64,000 nt of DNA. It comes from Bacillus cereus. GTDB taxonomy: Bacteria; Bacillota; Bacilli; Bacillales; Bacillaceae_G. This document shows positions 19,495 through 29,284 of this stretch, in pieces. A model generated the notes under the pieces. It saw only the letters and a program-made list of their open reading frames with translations. It was not told where the DNA came from and did not search any database. The DNA is taken from contig NZ_CP089518.1 in the NCBI RefSeq assembly GCF_025917685.1, forward strand, positions 2,791,001-2,855,000, written 5' to 3'. Position numbers and translations under genes: made by a program. How positions within the stretch are numbered: the stretch's first letter is position 1; each line of letters starts with the position of its first letter.

Positions 19495-22400
19495 CTAGAA
19501 TTCTTCTTGCAAATTCTCCATTACTATTCCGATACGAATCATCTCATTTTCAATTAATTTTAATACGTGTTTTTCTACTCCATAATCAATTAATTGTTCT
19601 TTTATTTGTATGATTTCCTTCTCAAGTAAATCAGCTTCTTGACGTGTTTGAAGTAAAATAAAAAAGACATTTGCATAAAGCCCTTTATATTCTTTCATGC
19701 TATTCTTCTTTTCAAGCATCTCAGTAAATAACTGTTTCATTTCCTCTTGATTGCATTGCCCTTCTACACCTAGAAATTTACTTGATATAATACAAAGTCC
19801 TTTTTCTAAAATCTCATCCATACATAATACAATACGTAAAATCATCATATATTCTCTCGTAGTTATTACACCCATTTTCGGACGTTCTCTTAAAAATACA
19901 CTTAGCCATGCTGTCCAAAATTTTTGTTGTTCTTTTCCGCTTAACGTTTTTACGTAGTAGCATACATACTGCATAAATTTAATTTTATTATTTTCGTTTA
20001 CTTGCATTAAGAGTGGGTATAACCAATCTGTTTTTTGCTCCCAATACAGTACACATTTAATAAATACAAAGCTAAGCCATTTTAAAAACGCTTCTCTCGT
20101 ATACGGATGTAGCACCTCTAAATGTTCTACCGCATATTTAATATATCTCTTCATTTCTGTAAATAAAGGTAAATTAATTTGCGTATAACATAATCCCGCC
20201 CACGCATACTTGGTCAGCTCATTTTCTTTCTTTAAATCTAAGTAGGGTAATATATATTTTCGGCACCATTGCTTCTCAATATGGTATAAAAACGTAATAT
20301 CTGCTGTTAAGCGAGCGAACATAAAGTTCGTTCTTTCCGAAGTAACCCTTACCTGTTCCTCAAATAAAAATAAATATTCATACACATTACGATCATATAA
20401 GTGATCGTATGCTAACAGTTTTAGTAATACAGCGGTCATCTTCCCAACAGGATGCTGTATAGACTCATTGTAAAACTCTTGTTTTCCAATCTTAAAATCC
20501 GTTTCCCCTCTCATAACTTGTGGAAATACTGAAAAAGCAAAACGCTTTACAACCCGTATACTATTCTCTTCTAGCTCTTCTAATCGATTGCTAATTTCAT
20601 ATAGAAAACTACTAATTAACCAATGAAAAGTATTATTTCTAACAAACTTCTGCAATAACGGAATAATCCTTTGAATTTGCTCACTCGTTAAATTCCTATT
20701 ATTTCTCCACTCTCTAATACAAACAAACCACACTTCATTACTAATTTCATGTACGCCTACTAGTTGATAAGCAAACGAAACACTCCACTCTACATTCAAT
20801 TTACATGCTTTTGATAACATCTCTAAAAAATGGCGTTGCTCAAAAACACCATCTTGAGAAAACTGTAGAACTTGCTTCATTATTTCATCGTCTTTCAGCT
20901 GTAGTAATCCATCAGCTGTTACATTACAAGTAATGCTTTGTTCAATATATTCTTTCTTAGGAACACTGTATCGATCAGAAGAAAAATGAGGGTGCTTCTG
21001 TTTCATTAATTCATATCCTTCTATCGTGCATCGACTATTCGAATCACATGCAAATAATGTATCTAGAACGAGACAAGCATCAAACGCCCTCTCTTCTGCA
21101 AGATGTTCTAATACAGTTTGGATAATTTCCTCTTTTGTTTCTTCTAAAGCATCTGCATAATAATTCTTTAAAAGTTGAAACACTTCATGTTTATATGTGA
21201 CATCTAGCAGAAGGCCTTCATGTAGTAACCACTTCAGTTTGACATCCGCAGTAACGAATACATTTTTATTCATCGCTTCAATCGCAATTCGCTTTTGAAG
21301 TACACTATCTGTTTCTATCATTTCTGTAATATAATAATCCGCTTTTTTCTCATTGTTTTCACATAAATATGTAAGACACTCTTTTACAATTTGAATTAAA
21401 AACGTAAAATCATTTTGCTGTAACTCTTGCTCTGAAATTTCTCTATCTCTTTTTTTTAGTACACTTTGTCTTAATGATAATAGTTGTATCTTTTCTAATC
21501 CCATTACCATAATAGGAGCAGCATAGTATGAGATATGTGGTCTCATTTTCTCTTTCCAAATTCGCTCTACATGAGAAAAAATAGGCACTGGTAAACGACT
21601 CGATTCCTCAAGTTCTATCGACTCTTGCATATCATTTCCCCATCTTCTTACACGTTTCAATTTAAGTTTCCCGTCTAAAATAAACGTTAACAACAACAAG
21701 CCAATTTCTTTATGTTCAGGGAAAGAACATTTTTGCAATAAGTATGAGATCATTTCAATTGAGCTACTATCTTTCTCTGCTGTTTCTAATAAAAGCAATG
21801 TCCATCTTGCAAACAACAAAGGATCCATCGATTCCTTCGTTTCGTTCAAATAAGTACAAATTGTTCGCCACAATAACCGGGATATTTTAGAATGATTTTT
21901 AAAAATCATTTGAAATAGTTCTTTTTGATGAGTAAAAAGGAAGTGCTCCACTAACCATTCCGCAAGTAATTCATCAACTTCATCATAATTTGCTGTAAGC
22001 AGAAATAAATTTCTTAGTTTTCCCTCTGCTTCAAGCCATTCCACCCATTCGTAATCACGAGCAAATTCAACAAAGTACCGAACTGTTTCTATTTTTTTTA
22101 TTGATTGTTTTATATAGGATAATTGCTCCTGCTCTACTGATGGAGGAACAGTTACAATATCACGAATACGCATTCTTTTCGTAATATAATTATCACCCAT
22201 TAATTCCGCCCATCGTTTCACCGCTTTCACAAGTGACTGGTGATTATTTGCTTTATTCGGATACACAATAGGTCTTATCCCTAAATGTTCCCAATGGTAT
22301 GTATTATCACCTTGTGCGACGAAAGCATAACGCCTTGTACTCGGTGGTAACCCTGTTGCTAAATATTTCATTACTGGGTCATTATGACTATACCCAACGA

Positions 22401-22977
22401 ATAAAACGGTGTAATTCGAAAATAAATCCACTAGAAATCGTCTCGCCCATCCTTCCGTTAAGTAAGCCCTTCCAAAATCACCATCTGTTAAAATTAAAGC
22501 TTCTTTCTCCTGCTCTATATTCCCATGTATGTAAGCTAAGCCTTTAAACGCTCTCCCTGTCGGTAATGCAGGTGCATAATAAATATTTAGCTCTCTATTC
22601 ATTTCCTTAATTGCATACGTAAAATGTTGATCAAAGTTTGTCGTTACAATGCGAACATCCGTATCTAACGGGAACAACCTTGGAATGGCATAATGTAATG
22701 GATTCGGTTTTGATTTTTCTATATTAACGAGATCTCTTGCAACTTGGTGTACATCTTTCGTTTTCGCAATTTTACCAAGATAATAATCGTGTGGTTCTGT
22801 CATCTCACGTTTTTCGACATATAAAGCTTTCGAAATTTCATCAACTAAATCATCGAAATTCGGTAAGTTTGATTTCCCTTTCATAGAAACTCCCGCTCCA
22901 ACGAATAGTACTAACTTCCCTTGTTCAAGATGATCAATTAACTCATCTGGAATTTCTACTTCTGAAGTAATCCACAT
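19495..22977 (-). CDS. Large SIR2-like domain protein, candidate anti-phage NADase
   Basis: A 1160-residue cytoplasmic protein. Residues 15-240 are a SIR2-like Rossmann domain: glycine loop FVGAGVS (25-31), TTNFD (112-116, Asn114), YIHG (149-152, His151) and FVGYSHNDP (193-201). Asn and His are 37 apart, close to the catalytic Asn133/His171 of the defence sirtuin DSR2. The remaining roughly 900 residues are helical, Leu/Glu/Lys-rich, without membrane segments or a known domain that I can name, as in DSR1/DSR2-type proteins, where this part senses phage components. ATG 22977 is chosen for the AAAGGGGG site 8 bases upstream. It is a lone gene. NAD depletion on infection is an inference from the family. 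Confidence 0.85.
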   Translation of the reverse strand: MWITSEVEIPDELIDHLEQGKLVLFVGAGVSMKGKSNLPNFDDLVDEISKALYVEKREMTEPHDYYLGKIAKTKDVHQVARDLVNIEKSKPNPLHYAIPRLFPLDTDVRIVTTNFDQHFTYAIKEMNRELNIYYAPALPTGRAFKGLAYIHGNIEQEKEALILTDGDFGRAYLTEGWARRFLVDLFSNYTVLFVGYSHNDPVMKYLATGLPPSTRRYAFVAQGDNTYHWEHLGIRPIVYPNKANNHQSLVKAVKRWAELMGDNYITKRMRIRDIVTVPPSVEQEQLSYIKQSIKKIETVRYFVEFARDYEWVEWLEAEGKLRNLFLLTANYDEVDELLAEWLVEHFLFTHQKELFQMIFKNHSKISRLLWRTICTYLNETKESMDPLLFARWTLLLLETAEKDSSSIEMISYLLQKCSFPEHKEIGLLLLTFILDGKLKLKRVRRWGNDMQESIELEESSRLPVPIFSHVERIWKEKMRPHISYYAAPIMVMGLEKIQLLSLRQSVLKKRDREISEQELQQNDFTFLIQIVKECLTYLCENNEKKADYYITEMIETDSVLQKRIAIEAMNKNVFVTADVKLKWLLHEGLLLDVTYKHEVFQLLKNYYADALEETKEEIIQTVLEHLAEERAFDACLVLDTLFACDSNSRCTIEGYELMKQKHPHFSSDRYSVPKKEYIEQSITCNVTADGLLQLKDDEIMKQVLQFSQDGVFEQRHFLEMLSKACKLNVEWSVSFAYQLVGVHEISNEVWFVCIREWRNNRNLTSEQIQRIIPLLQKFVRNNTFHWLISSFLYEISNRLEELEENSIRVVKRFAFSVFPQVMRGETDFKIGKQEFYNESIQHPVGKMTAVLLKLLAYDHLYDRNVYEYLFLFEEQVRVTSERTNFMFARLTADITFLYHIEKQWCRKYILPYLDLKKENELTKYAWAGLCYTQINLPLFTEMKRYIKYAVEHLEVLHPYTREAFLKWLSFVFIKCVLYWEQKTDWLYPLLMQVNENNKIKFMQYVCYYVKTLSGKEQQKFWTAWLSVFLRERPKMGVITTREYMMILRIVLCMDEILEKGLCIISSKFLGVEGQCNQEEMKQLFTEMLEKKNSMKEYKGLYANVFFILLQTRQEADLLEKEIIQIKEQLIDYGVEKHVLKLIENEMIRIGIVMENLQEEF

Positions 22978-23158
22978 TCCGGATTCCCCCTTACCTAAAA
23001 ATGTCATCTACTCTCATTTTACTATAACATTTTTTTGTTATTTTTATAATATTTAGATAAAATTTCAAACATGAAAAAATTTTATCTAAATAAATCCGTA
23101 ACAATGTATGAACTCCTGAATTTATTGCAAAACTATGTATAAATCGGAGGTGTAAATA

Positions 23159-23596
23159 TTGAATGATTTTACTGTAATAGTAATCAAATTTATATCATGT
23201 ATTATCGCTTTTAGTATTGGACTCGCTTTATTTTTCCCCGCTACGTTCGTCCAAATTATTTCTTTTAGTCTATTTGTTACAATCGTTTCTTATATGTTTG
23301 TTGATAAAATCATTTTAAATCGAATTGGCGATTCTGCTGCCATTATGACGGATTTCTTACTTACGTATTTAAGCGTTTGGATTTTCGGAAATATTTTATT
23401 AGACAACTACATGCAAATCGCATGGGGCAGTATCCTTTCTGCCATCGTCTTTACATTATCAGAAGTAATCGTCCATCGTTTTTCTCATTCACGTACTCGT
23501 CATAACAACGATAATATTCGTATTAATCGCCGATTTGCGTATGGTACGGAGTTTGCTGAAGAACAGAATGTGTTGGATAAAGATAAGAAAAAGTAA
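23159..23596 (+). CDS. DUF2512 (YndM-like) membrane protein
   Basis: A 145-residue integral membrane protein with four hydrophobic helices in the first 110 residues and a short, charged cytoplasmic tail rich in Arg, Asn and Lys. The opening pattern, with KFISCIIAF and then MFVDKIIL and DSAAIMTDFLLTYLSVW, matches the Bacillus YndM/DUF2512 family, which has no assigned role. TTG 23159 is the start, supported by CGGAGGTG with a 6-base spacer. It is divergent from the SIR2-like gene, about 180 bases away, and has its own terminator. Confidence 0.85.
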   Translation: MNDFTVIVIKFISCIIAFSIGLALFFPATFVQIISFSLFVTIVSYMFVDKIILNRIGDSAAIMTDFLLTYLSVWIFGNILLDNYMQIAWGSILSAIVFTLSEVIVHRFSHSRTRHNNDNIRINRRFAYGTEFAEEQNVLDKDKKK

Positions 23597-23606
23597 CGTT
23601 TTGATG

Positions 23607-23646
23607 AAGGAGTTCCCTTTTGGATAAGGTGGTGCTCCTTTTTTAC
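23607..23646 (+). terminator. Likely terminator of the DUF2512 gene
   Basis: AAGGAG at 23607-23612 pairs with CTCCTT at 23635-23640, followed by six T's, 10 bases beyond the stop codon. The inner part of the stem is imperfect. Confidence 0.55.
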
Positions 23647-23659
23647 ATTATCATTACGG

Positions 23660-23698
23660 TGAATGAAATTATATTTGCGACTTTTAAGATTTATCGAC
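23660..23698. repeat. Single diverged copy of the 40-bp intergenic repeat
   Basis: TGAATGAAATTATATTTGCG and the following bases to TTATCGAC match the left flank and units of the tandem array at 10291-10419 (TGAGTGAAATTATATCGGCG and so on). It lies between two convergent genes, as expected of an intergenic dispersed element. Confidence 0.55.
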
Positions 23699-23758
23699 AA
23701 AAATAAAAAGAAGCTGTTCCAAATTTCCATTTAGAATAACTTCTCCTTCAACACTTAC

Positions 23759-24283
23759 TTACGCTTCTACTTTTAAATCTTTTAACGCAATAACATCCGC
23801 AAATGCTCCCAACACTGCGTTATGATGCTTCACAATGTCTTCAGCACGTAATACATCTGTATCGAACGTGCTATGGGCATCACTTACTAACGTTACTTTA
23901 TATCCTTCACTAAATGCTCTGCGTATTGTCGTATCCACACAATACTCTGTTTGCATTCCTGAAATAATAACGTGTTCAATTCCTTTTTCTTGTAACACTT
24001 CGTTTAAGTTTGTCTTATGGAATGAATCTGGCGTCGTCTTTTCAACGATACTGTCCCCTTTTTGCGGAGCGATCGCCGCATGTACTTTCCAGCCATATGT
24101 ACCTTTTTCTAACGGATGATCTTTTGGTCCGTTATGTTGGACATAAATAACCGGAAGACCATTCGAACGACATTCCCCAATAAGTTCTTGCAAAGTTTCT
24201 AAAAACTTTTCCCCATTATGTACTGGCATTCCCGCTGTATACATACCTGCTTGCACATCAATTACTAATAATGCTTTTTTCAT
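23759..24283 (-). CDS. Isochorismatase-family cysteine hydrolase
   Basis: A 174-residue hydrolase of the nicotinamidase/isochorismatase fold. The catalytic triad is visible as Asp9 (LLVIDVQAGM), Lys about 83 (DSIVEKTTPDSF) and Cys about 119 (GMQTEYCVDTTIRRA), with the cis-peptide GM before TEYCV. Members hydrolyse amides such as nicotinamide or N-carbamoyl compounds, or isochorismate; the substrate cannot be fixed from sequence. ATG 24283 follows GGGAGCTG. A GNAT gene lies 43 bases upstream on the same strand, so the two may be co-transcribed. Confidence 0.9.
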   Translation of the reverse strand: MKKALLVIDVQAGMYTAGMPVHNGEKFLETLQELIGECRSNGLPVIYVQHNGPKDHPLEKGTYGWKVHAAIAPQKGDSIVEKTTPDSFHKTNLNEVLQEKGIEHVIISGMQTEYCVDTTIRRAFSEGYKVTLVSDAHSTFDTDVLRAEDIVKHHNAVLGAFADVIALKDLKVEA

Positions 24284-24325
24284 TTCGCACAGCTCCCTTT
24301 GTTTGTATAAGCCATTACATACTCA

Positions 24326-24865
24326 TTATAATGCTTTATATTCCACCATCCAACAATCTTCTAATTTCCCTTCATGCAGTTCATGTTCCTTTAATATCAT
24401 CACCTTTTTAAATCCACATTTTTCATAGCACTTAATCGCACGTTCATTATTTACTTTCGGATCCATTGCGATTGCTTCTGCTCCCATTTCACCCATAATG
24501 TATGTAATCGCTGCCTGAACGAGTTTTGTTCCAATTCCCTTTCCCCAATAATTAGGCTCACCAATAAATTGGTCCATCCCCCATATATTTTGTGATTCTT
24601 CATATCCATATAAAGCTTTCCATTCAGAATCAACAGGATACATTTGTATGTAACCGATCGGCATTTCATCAAATTCTACTATGCATCTTTTTTCATTACT
24701 GTTTGGATTATGTATAAAGTGATTAAGTACCTTTTCTACAGATTGCGGATTATCTCTTCCTTCGTAATACTGTAAAACTTCTGGATCTGTTAACCATTTA
24801 GAGATGATAGGTGCATCGTCTTTTGTTACATATCTAACCGATAAATTATTGTTTTGAAATAACAT
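24326..24865 (-). CDS. GNAT acetyltransferase, AAC(6')-like
   Basis: A 179-residue acetyltransferase close to the AacA4/RimJ-like group. The N-terminus is LSVRYVTKDDAPIISKWLTDPEVLQYYEGRD, the pattern in this group where W and YY line the substrate pocket. GMDQFIGEPNYWGKGIGTKLVQ (about 96-117) contains the acetyl-CoA pyrophosphate loop, and DPKVNNERAIKCYEKCGF (about 137-154) the C-terminal signature. Relatives acetylate aminoglycosides or the N-hydroxylysine of siderophores; resistance activity cannot be claimed from sequence alone. ATG 24865 has GAGGTGC upstream. Confidence 0.88.
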   Translation of the reverse strand: MLFQNNNLSVRYVTKDDAPIISKWLTDPEVLQYYEGRDNPQSVEKVLNHFIHNPNSNEKRCIVEFDEMPIGYIQMYPVDSEWKALYGYEESQNIWGMDQFIGEPNYWGKGIGTKLVQAAITYIMGEMGAEAIAMDPKVNNERAIKCYEKCGFKKVMILKEHELHEGKLEDCWMVEYKAL

Positions 24866-24926
24866 GTAGCACCTCGTTGCTAGTATTTTATAAACTGTTA
24901 AACTTTATTTTACATCATCATCTTTC

Positions 24927-26204
<1,278 letters not shown>

Positions 26205-26286
26205 TTATCTCTCCTTTAATAAGTGACTAATGTCATCTTCTTCGTTCACATTAAGCTTTTAAGATAGGGAATTTCACTAAAAAACA

Positions 26287-26525
26287 CAAAAAACTCCCGT
26301 CCCTATAAAAGGGACGAGAGTTAACCCGCGTTGCCACCCTAGTTGAAAGCATAGAAAATATAAGCTTTCCACTTAAAAAATTAACGGTTTTTAACCGGAA
26401 ACGATTACTAACTTCACATTGAAGGGTTCCACATTTCACTCAAGGACGGATTCACAAGCGCTTTCTATCGGTTTACACCACCCACCGACTCTCTAAAAGA
26501 AAAGATACTTGTTACTACTTCCTTT
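26287..26525 (-). promoter_or_regulatory. T-box leader (Ser specifier) before serS
   Basis: T-box bulge AGGGTGGCAACGCG at 26327-26340, terminator CTCCCGTCCCTATAAAAGGG (plus-strand reading) at 26294-26321 with TTTTTTG after it on the minus strand, and stem I with AGAGAGTCGGTGG. The specifier GAA-UCC-G at 26448-26450 is a Ser codon, matching the gene it controls. High uncharged tRNA-Ser should allow antitermination. Confidence 0.93.
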
Positions 26526-26561
26526 CATAACTTTTAAACAATATAAATTTTAATTATCATT

Positions 26562-26590
26562 ACTTTACAATAATTCTGTTTATTTTTCAA
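26562..26590 (-). promoter_or_regulatory. Possible sigma-A promoter of the serS leader
   Basis: On the minus strand, TTGAAA (26585-26590) and TAAAGT (26562-26567) are separated by 17 bases, about 35 bases before the T-box leader. The -35 is good and the -10 is weak. Confidence 0.5.
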
Positions 26591-26659
26591 GAAAATATTG
26601 TATCTTTAAAATAAAGAGTTCATATAATCAAACCACAAATAAACTGGAGGTTATTTACG

Positions 26660-26767
26660 ATGTCTCATATCACTTTGAAAACAATAACTTCTACAAACTG
26701 GCGAGAAACGCTTACTAAAACAATTTTTAATGTAACAAAGCAAAAAACTAAAACAATTTGGAGATGA
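26660..26767 (+). pseudogene. 35-codon frame, likely N-terminal remnant of a GNAT gene
   Basis: ATG 26660 follows CTGGAGG with good spacing and opens a 35-residue frame. Its start, SHITLKTITSTNWRETLT, is the typical opening of a GNAT acetyltransferase (strand, turn, N-W-R/K-E). After that the sequence turns into Lys/Thr/Gln-rich noise and stops at TGA 26767. The stop lies 4 bases before the next gene's TTG and inside the stretch carrying its GGAG site, so ribosomes ending here could reload on the kinase gene. It could be a decayed gene start now acting as a translated leader. The GNAT reading rests on only about 17 residues. Confidence 0.5.
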
Positions 26768-26771
26768 GAAT

Positions 26772-27275
26772 TTGAAATCGACTTTAATCATTCTTCGAGG
26801 AAACTCCGCAAGTGGCAAAACAACAATCGCAAAGGAATTACAAGAACATTTCGGGCAAGGTACACTTCTAGTCTCTCAAGACGTAGTGCGTAGAGATATG
26901 CTAAGAGTCCACGACACAATGGATAACTTATCTCATGATCTACTATTTGAAATTACGAAATATGGAAAAGGAAAATGTGAAATTGTTATTTTAGAAGGTA
27001 TTTTGAACAGCCGTAGATACGGTGCTATGCTGAAAGAATTAATACATTATTTTGAAGGAAACACTTATACATATTATTTTGACCTATCACTTGAAGAAAC
27101 GATTAGACGGCATAATACAAGAGAAAAGCAGCATGAATTTGGTGAGGATGCATTACAGAAATGGTATAATCCGCACGATACAATTGAAGTGAATAAAGAA
27201 ACTGTGTTTACAGATGATTTCACGCAGAAAGATATATTTCATACGATACTTAATGATATAACTATTCCGCATTAA
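26772..27275 (+). CDS. AAA-type small kinase (zeta-toxin/adenylylsulfate-kinase-like fold)
   Basis: A 167-residue P-loop protein with Walker A RGNSASGKTTIAK (about residues 9-21), VSQDVVRRDML (about 36-46), a Walker B-like strand IVILEGIL near 76, and the lid Arg pair IRRHNTR near 113-119. The pattern suits small-molecule kinases of the shikimate/gluconate/zeta type. TTG 26772 is the start, with GGAG 8 bases upstream overlapping the end of the 35-codon frame. No antitoxin partner is seen. The substrate is unknown. Confidence 0.8.
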   Translation: MKSTLIILRGNSASGKTTIAKELQEHFGQGTLLVSQDVVRRDMLRVHDTMDNLSHDLLFEITKYGKGKCEIVILEGILNSRRYGAMLKELIHYFEGNTYTYYFDLSLEETIRRHNTREKQHEFGEDALQKWYNPHDTIEVNKETVFTDDFTQKDIFHTILNDITIPH

Positions 27276-27446
27276 ATTCAGCATATTGAGCGTACTTGTT
27301 CTCGGACTTATTTTCAATCAATCCATGAAACAATATAATTTACAAATTATTATCTTAATCTTTCATTAAATTTATATTTTTTATGATTTGTAATTGTCAT
27401 AAATAGAAACTGCCAATGTACAAAATAGTACTCAAATAAATAACAC

Positions 27447-27480
27447 AAAAAGGGCATATTCCTTTTTGAATCGCCCTTTC
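27447..27480 (-). terminator. Rho-independent terminator of a small membrane protein gene
   Basis: On the minus strand AAAGGGC pairs with GCCCTTT around a 17-base loop and runs into TTTTTG. It starts 26 bases past the stop codon of the gene ending at 27506. Confidence 0.6.
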
Positions 27481-27505
27481 CCCTTGAAAATATGAAAATT
27501 AACTA

Positions 27506-27796
27506 TTATATTCCTGATTTCCAAGCAATGATGATAAATGTAGTCCAGAATATAGTTCCTAATATAATTGCTATATTTAATAGTATTAAAAACTTAAGTG
27601 ATGCTGTATACTGCTTTGTTCCACGATATAGAAGTATCAAAGTTATCAATGATATTGTTGTAAATAAATACGCCATTACTGCTCCTATCCAATACCATAT
27701 CATTGTATTGGAACCCCAATAAGCCATAAACTGAAACAATATACTAAAAATCATTCCTAAAATTGCAAAAAATAAGGAAATAACTATAGATTTCAT
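27506..27796 (-). CDS. Small membrane protein of unknown function
   Basis: A 96-residue protein with three clear hydrophobic helices (about 3-27, 31-58 and 68-92) separated by short turns, one holding the RGTKQYTAS cytoplasmic loop. Aromatic residues (FMAYWGS, WYWIGA) mark the membrane edges. ATG 27796 follows AAAGGAGG. It sits 35 bases downstream of the secreted papain-fold-like gene on the same strand and could be part of its operon. No family is recognised with confidence. Confidence 0.75.
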   Translation of the reverse strand: MKSIVISLFFAILGMIFSILFQFMAYWGSNTMIWYWIGAVMAYLFTTISLITLILLYRGTKQYTASLKFLILLNIAIILGTIFWTTFIIIAWKSGI

Positions 27797-27831
27797 GATG
27801 TTGTTACCTCCTTTTAAAAATTTTAATAGAA

Positions 27832-28620
27832 TTAAAATGTTTTTACTAGGCTTGGTCTATAGTTATTAGCAAAACTGTCTAATAAACCATAAGGTCCGAT
27901 AATAGTTGTAGAAGTAGGAACCATAAATGGAAGGTTACCCGAGCCATAATAATATGCTTGATATACAATTTTTGAACAATATGTTGGATCAGTACCTTTT
28001 GTATTCAAAGTCACTCCATAACTAGGAAATCTGTCTTGAGTTGCACTACCACTAGAAGAATAATATGTTCTATCTGCCCAAGAAGCGGCATTACCAGCTA
28101 CATAATTATAAGAAGAAGAAACTCGATACATCCATACAGTACCTTTTCCAGTATATTCATCTAACCATTGTTGTACAGTTCTTTGTCTTGTAGTATTTAA
28201 TACTCCTCGATTTGTATTAATAGCATACCCTGGAGCATCTAAAATATAATTGTCTCCATTGGCTATAGCTGCATGACCAGCAATACCATAAAAGGACGTA
28301 CCATTAGTAATAAGTATGTCACCTCTTTTAATATTGAACCCTTGATAGTAGGCTCCTTGCCATCCTGAATCTTTTGCAGGTACTTCTTTAACCTTATCGT
28401 TTTTTATTTTCTCAAATGCTTTTTCATTATCAGTAACAATTTTCTCCCATTGCTCATATGTTATGCTTTTATCTATCGCTCCAGCTTTTATCCCTTCATT
28501 GTACTTTTGTTTTAAGTCTCCATTGGCTATATTCTCATTTGCTGAAGCTGATGGTGAATTAATAAAGAATATCATACATATTGATAATACCGTTAAAATG
28601 ACTGACAAAAGCCTTCTCAT
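27832..28620 (-). CDS. Secreted permuted NlpC/P60-like (YiiX-type) protein
   Basis: A 262-residue exported protein: type I signal peptide (residues 1-27, hydrophobic core VILTVLSICMIFF, cleavage near SASA-NE), a helical segment (about 30-85), then a papain-like domain in which the histidine precedes the cysteine. RGDILITNG and GIAGHAAIANGDNYILDAPG (His about 117) come first, and DPTYCSKIVYQAYYYGSG (Cys about 214) later. This is the circularly permuted NlpC/P60 order seen in YiiX/YebB-like proteins. It may cleave an amide in wall peptide, lipid or protein. A SMI1-type immunity gene lies 240 bases upstream on the same strand. ATG 28620 follows AAAGGAGG. Confidence 0.8.
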   Translation of the reverse strand: MRRLLSVILTVLSICMIFFINSPSASANENIANGDLKQKYNEGIKAGAIDKSITYEQWEKIVTDNEKAFEKIKNDKVKEVPAKDSGWQGAYYQGFNIKRGDILITNGTSFYGIAGHAAIANGDNYILDAPGYAINTNRGVLNTTRQRTVQQWLDEYTGKGTVWMYRVSSSYNYVAGNAASWADRTYYSSSGSATQDRFPSYGVTLNTKGTDPTYCSKIVYQAYYYGSGNLPFMVPTSTTIIGPYGLLDSFANNYRPSLVKTF

Positions 28621-28804
28621 CTGTATTCCTCCTTTAATTTTCTGAATTTTCTTAATAATATGTTTTTAACATTTTTCAATAAAAATAAAGTTGATAAATA
28701 ATTGATAAACAATTCTCCCCAAAAGTAATGATTATAGGAATCTCTTCCTTCAATTACTCTATATCCTTTCAATTCATTGCAATGTTCACCCTATAATTCT
28801 GTTG

Positions 28805-28849
28805 TTATATTCTGTCCTCACTTTTTATAAAAGTGAGGACAGAATATAA
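28805..28849. repeat. Perfect 21-bp palindrome with 3-base loop
   Basis: TTATATTCTGTCCTCACTTTT pairs without mismatch with the stretch 28829-28849 around loop TAT. It lies 13 bases beyond the stop codon of the SMI1-like gene. It has no T-run on either side and is much longer than the other terminators here, so it may be a processed RNA end or a remnant of a palindromic mobile element. Confidence 0.75.
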
Positions 28850-28861
28850 TAATAATTAACA

Positions 28862-29284
28862 CTAAAAAGCATCGTCTTCCTGAATAGTTTCTATAATAAA
28901 TTCTTTTAAACTTTGGGCTATTTCTTCCATTTCGTCATCCTCGTGATACCAAATATATACTTCATCATCCATGAAGCCGCTATTTATTTTAAAGCACAAT
29001 TTATCCCCTGAACCATCGTCACCAATTACGATAAGGTTTTCTGGCATATGCTCATCTCTCATGTCAACGTTTTGTCTAACTATATCATCCCAAGTTTTCG
29101 TTACATTTCTACTATCTTTAATCGGATATAGTATCCATTCCCCTATTTCAGCATTATTAACTAATTTAATAAGATCCCTATATTGATTTGGGAAAGCAGC
29201 ACCTAACTTTTCTTCAGTTTCTTTTATTTGCAACTCCAATACACCTTGTTTCTTTGTTTCAATATATTCTCTTACTTCTTTCAT
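28862..29284 (-). CDS. SMI1/KNR4-family protein (immunity-type)
   Basis: A 140-residue SMI1/KNR4 (SUKH superfamily) protein. The family pattern is seen in order: an N-terminal helix, ETEEKLGAAFPNQYRDLIKLVNNAEIGEW (about 23-51), YPIKDS, then LIVIGDDGSGDKLCFKI (about 83-99), DDEVYIWYHEDDE near 106-118 and a final helix SLKEFI. Many bacterial members are immunity proteins against polymorphic toxins. ATG 29284 is preferred over GTG 29293 for its spacing to GATAGG. No toxin gene with recognisable delivery domains adjoins it; the nearest candidate partner is the secreted papain-fold-like protein downstream. Confidence 0.85.
   Translation of the reverse strand: MKEVREYIETKKQGVLELQIKETEEKLGAAFPNQYRDLIKLVNNAEIGEWILYPIKDSRNVTKTWDDIVRQNVDMRDEHMPENLIVIGDDGSGDKLCFKINSGFMDDEVYIWYHEDDEMEEIAQSLKEFIIETIQEDDAF

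Noticed and set aside
24326..24865. Calling the AAC(6')-like protein an aminoglycoside resistance gene
   Set aside because: Chromosomal relatives in Bacillus are common and the sequence alone does not show drug specificity.
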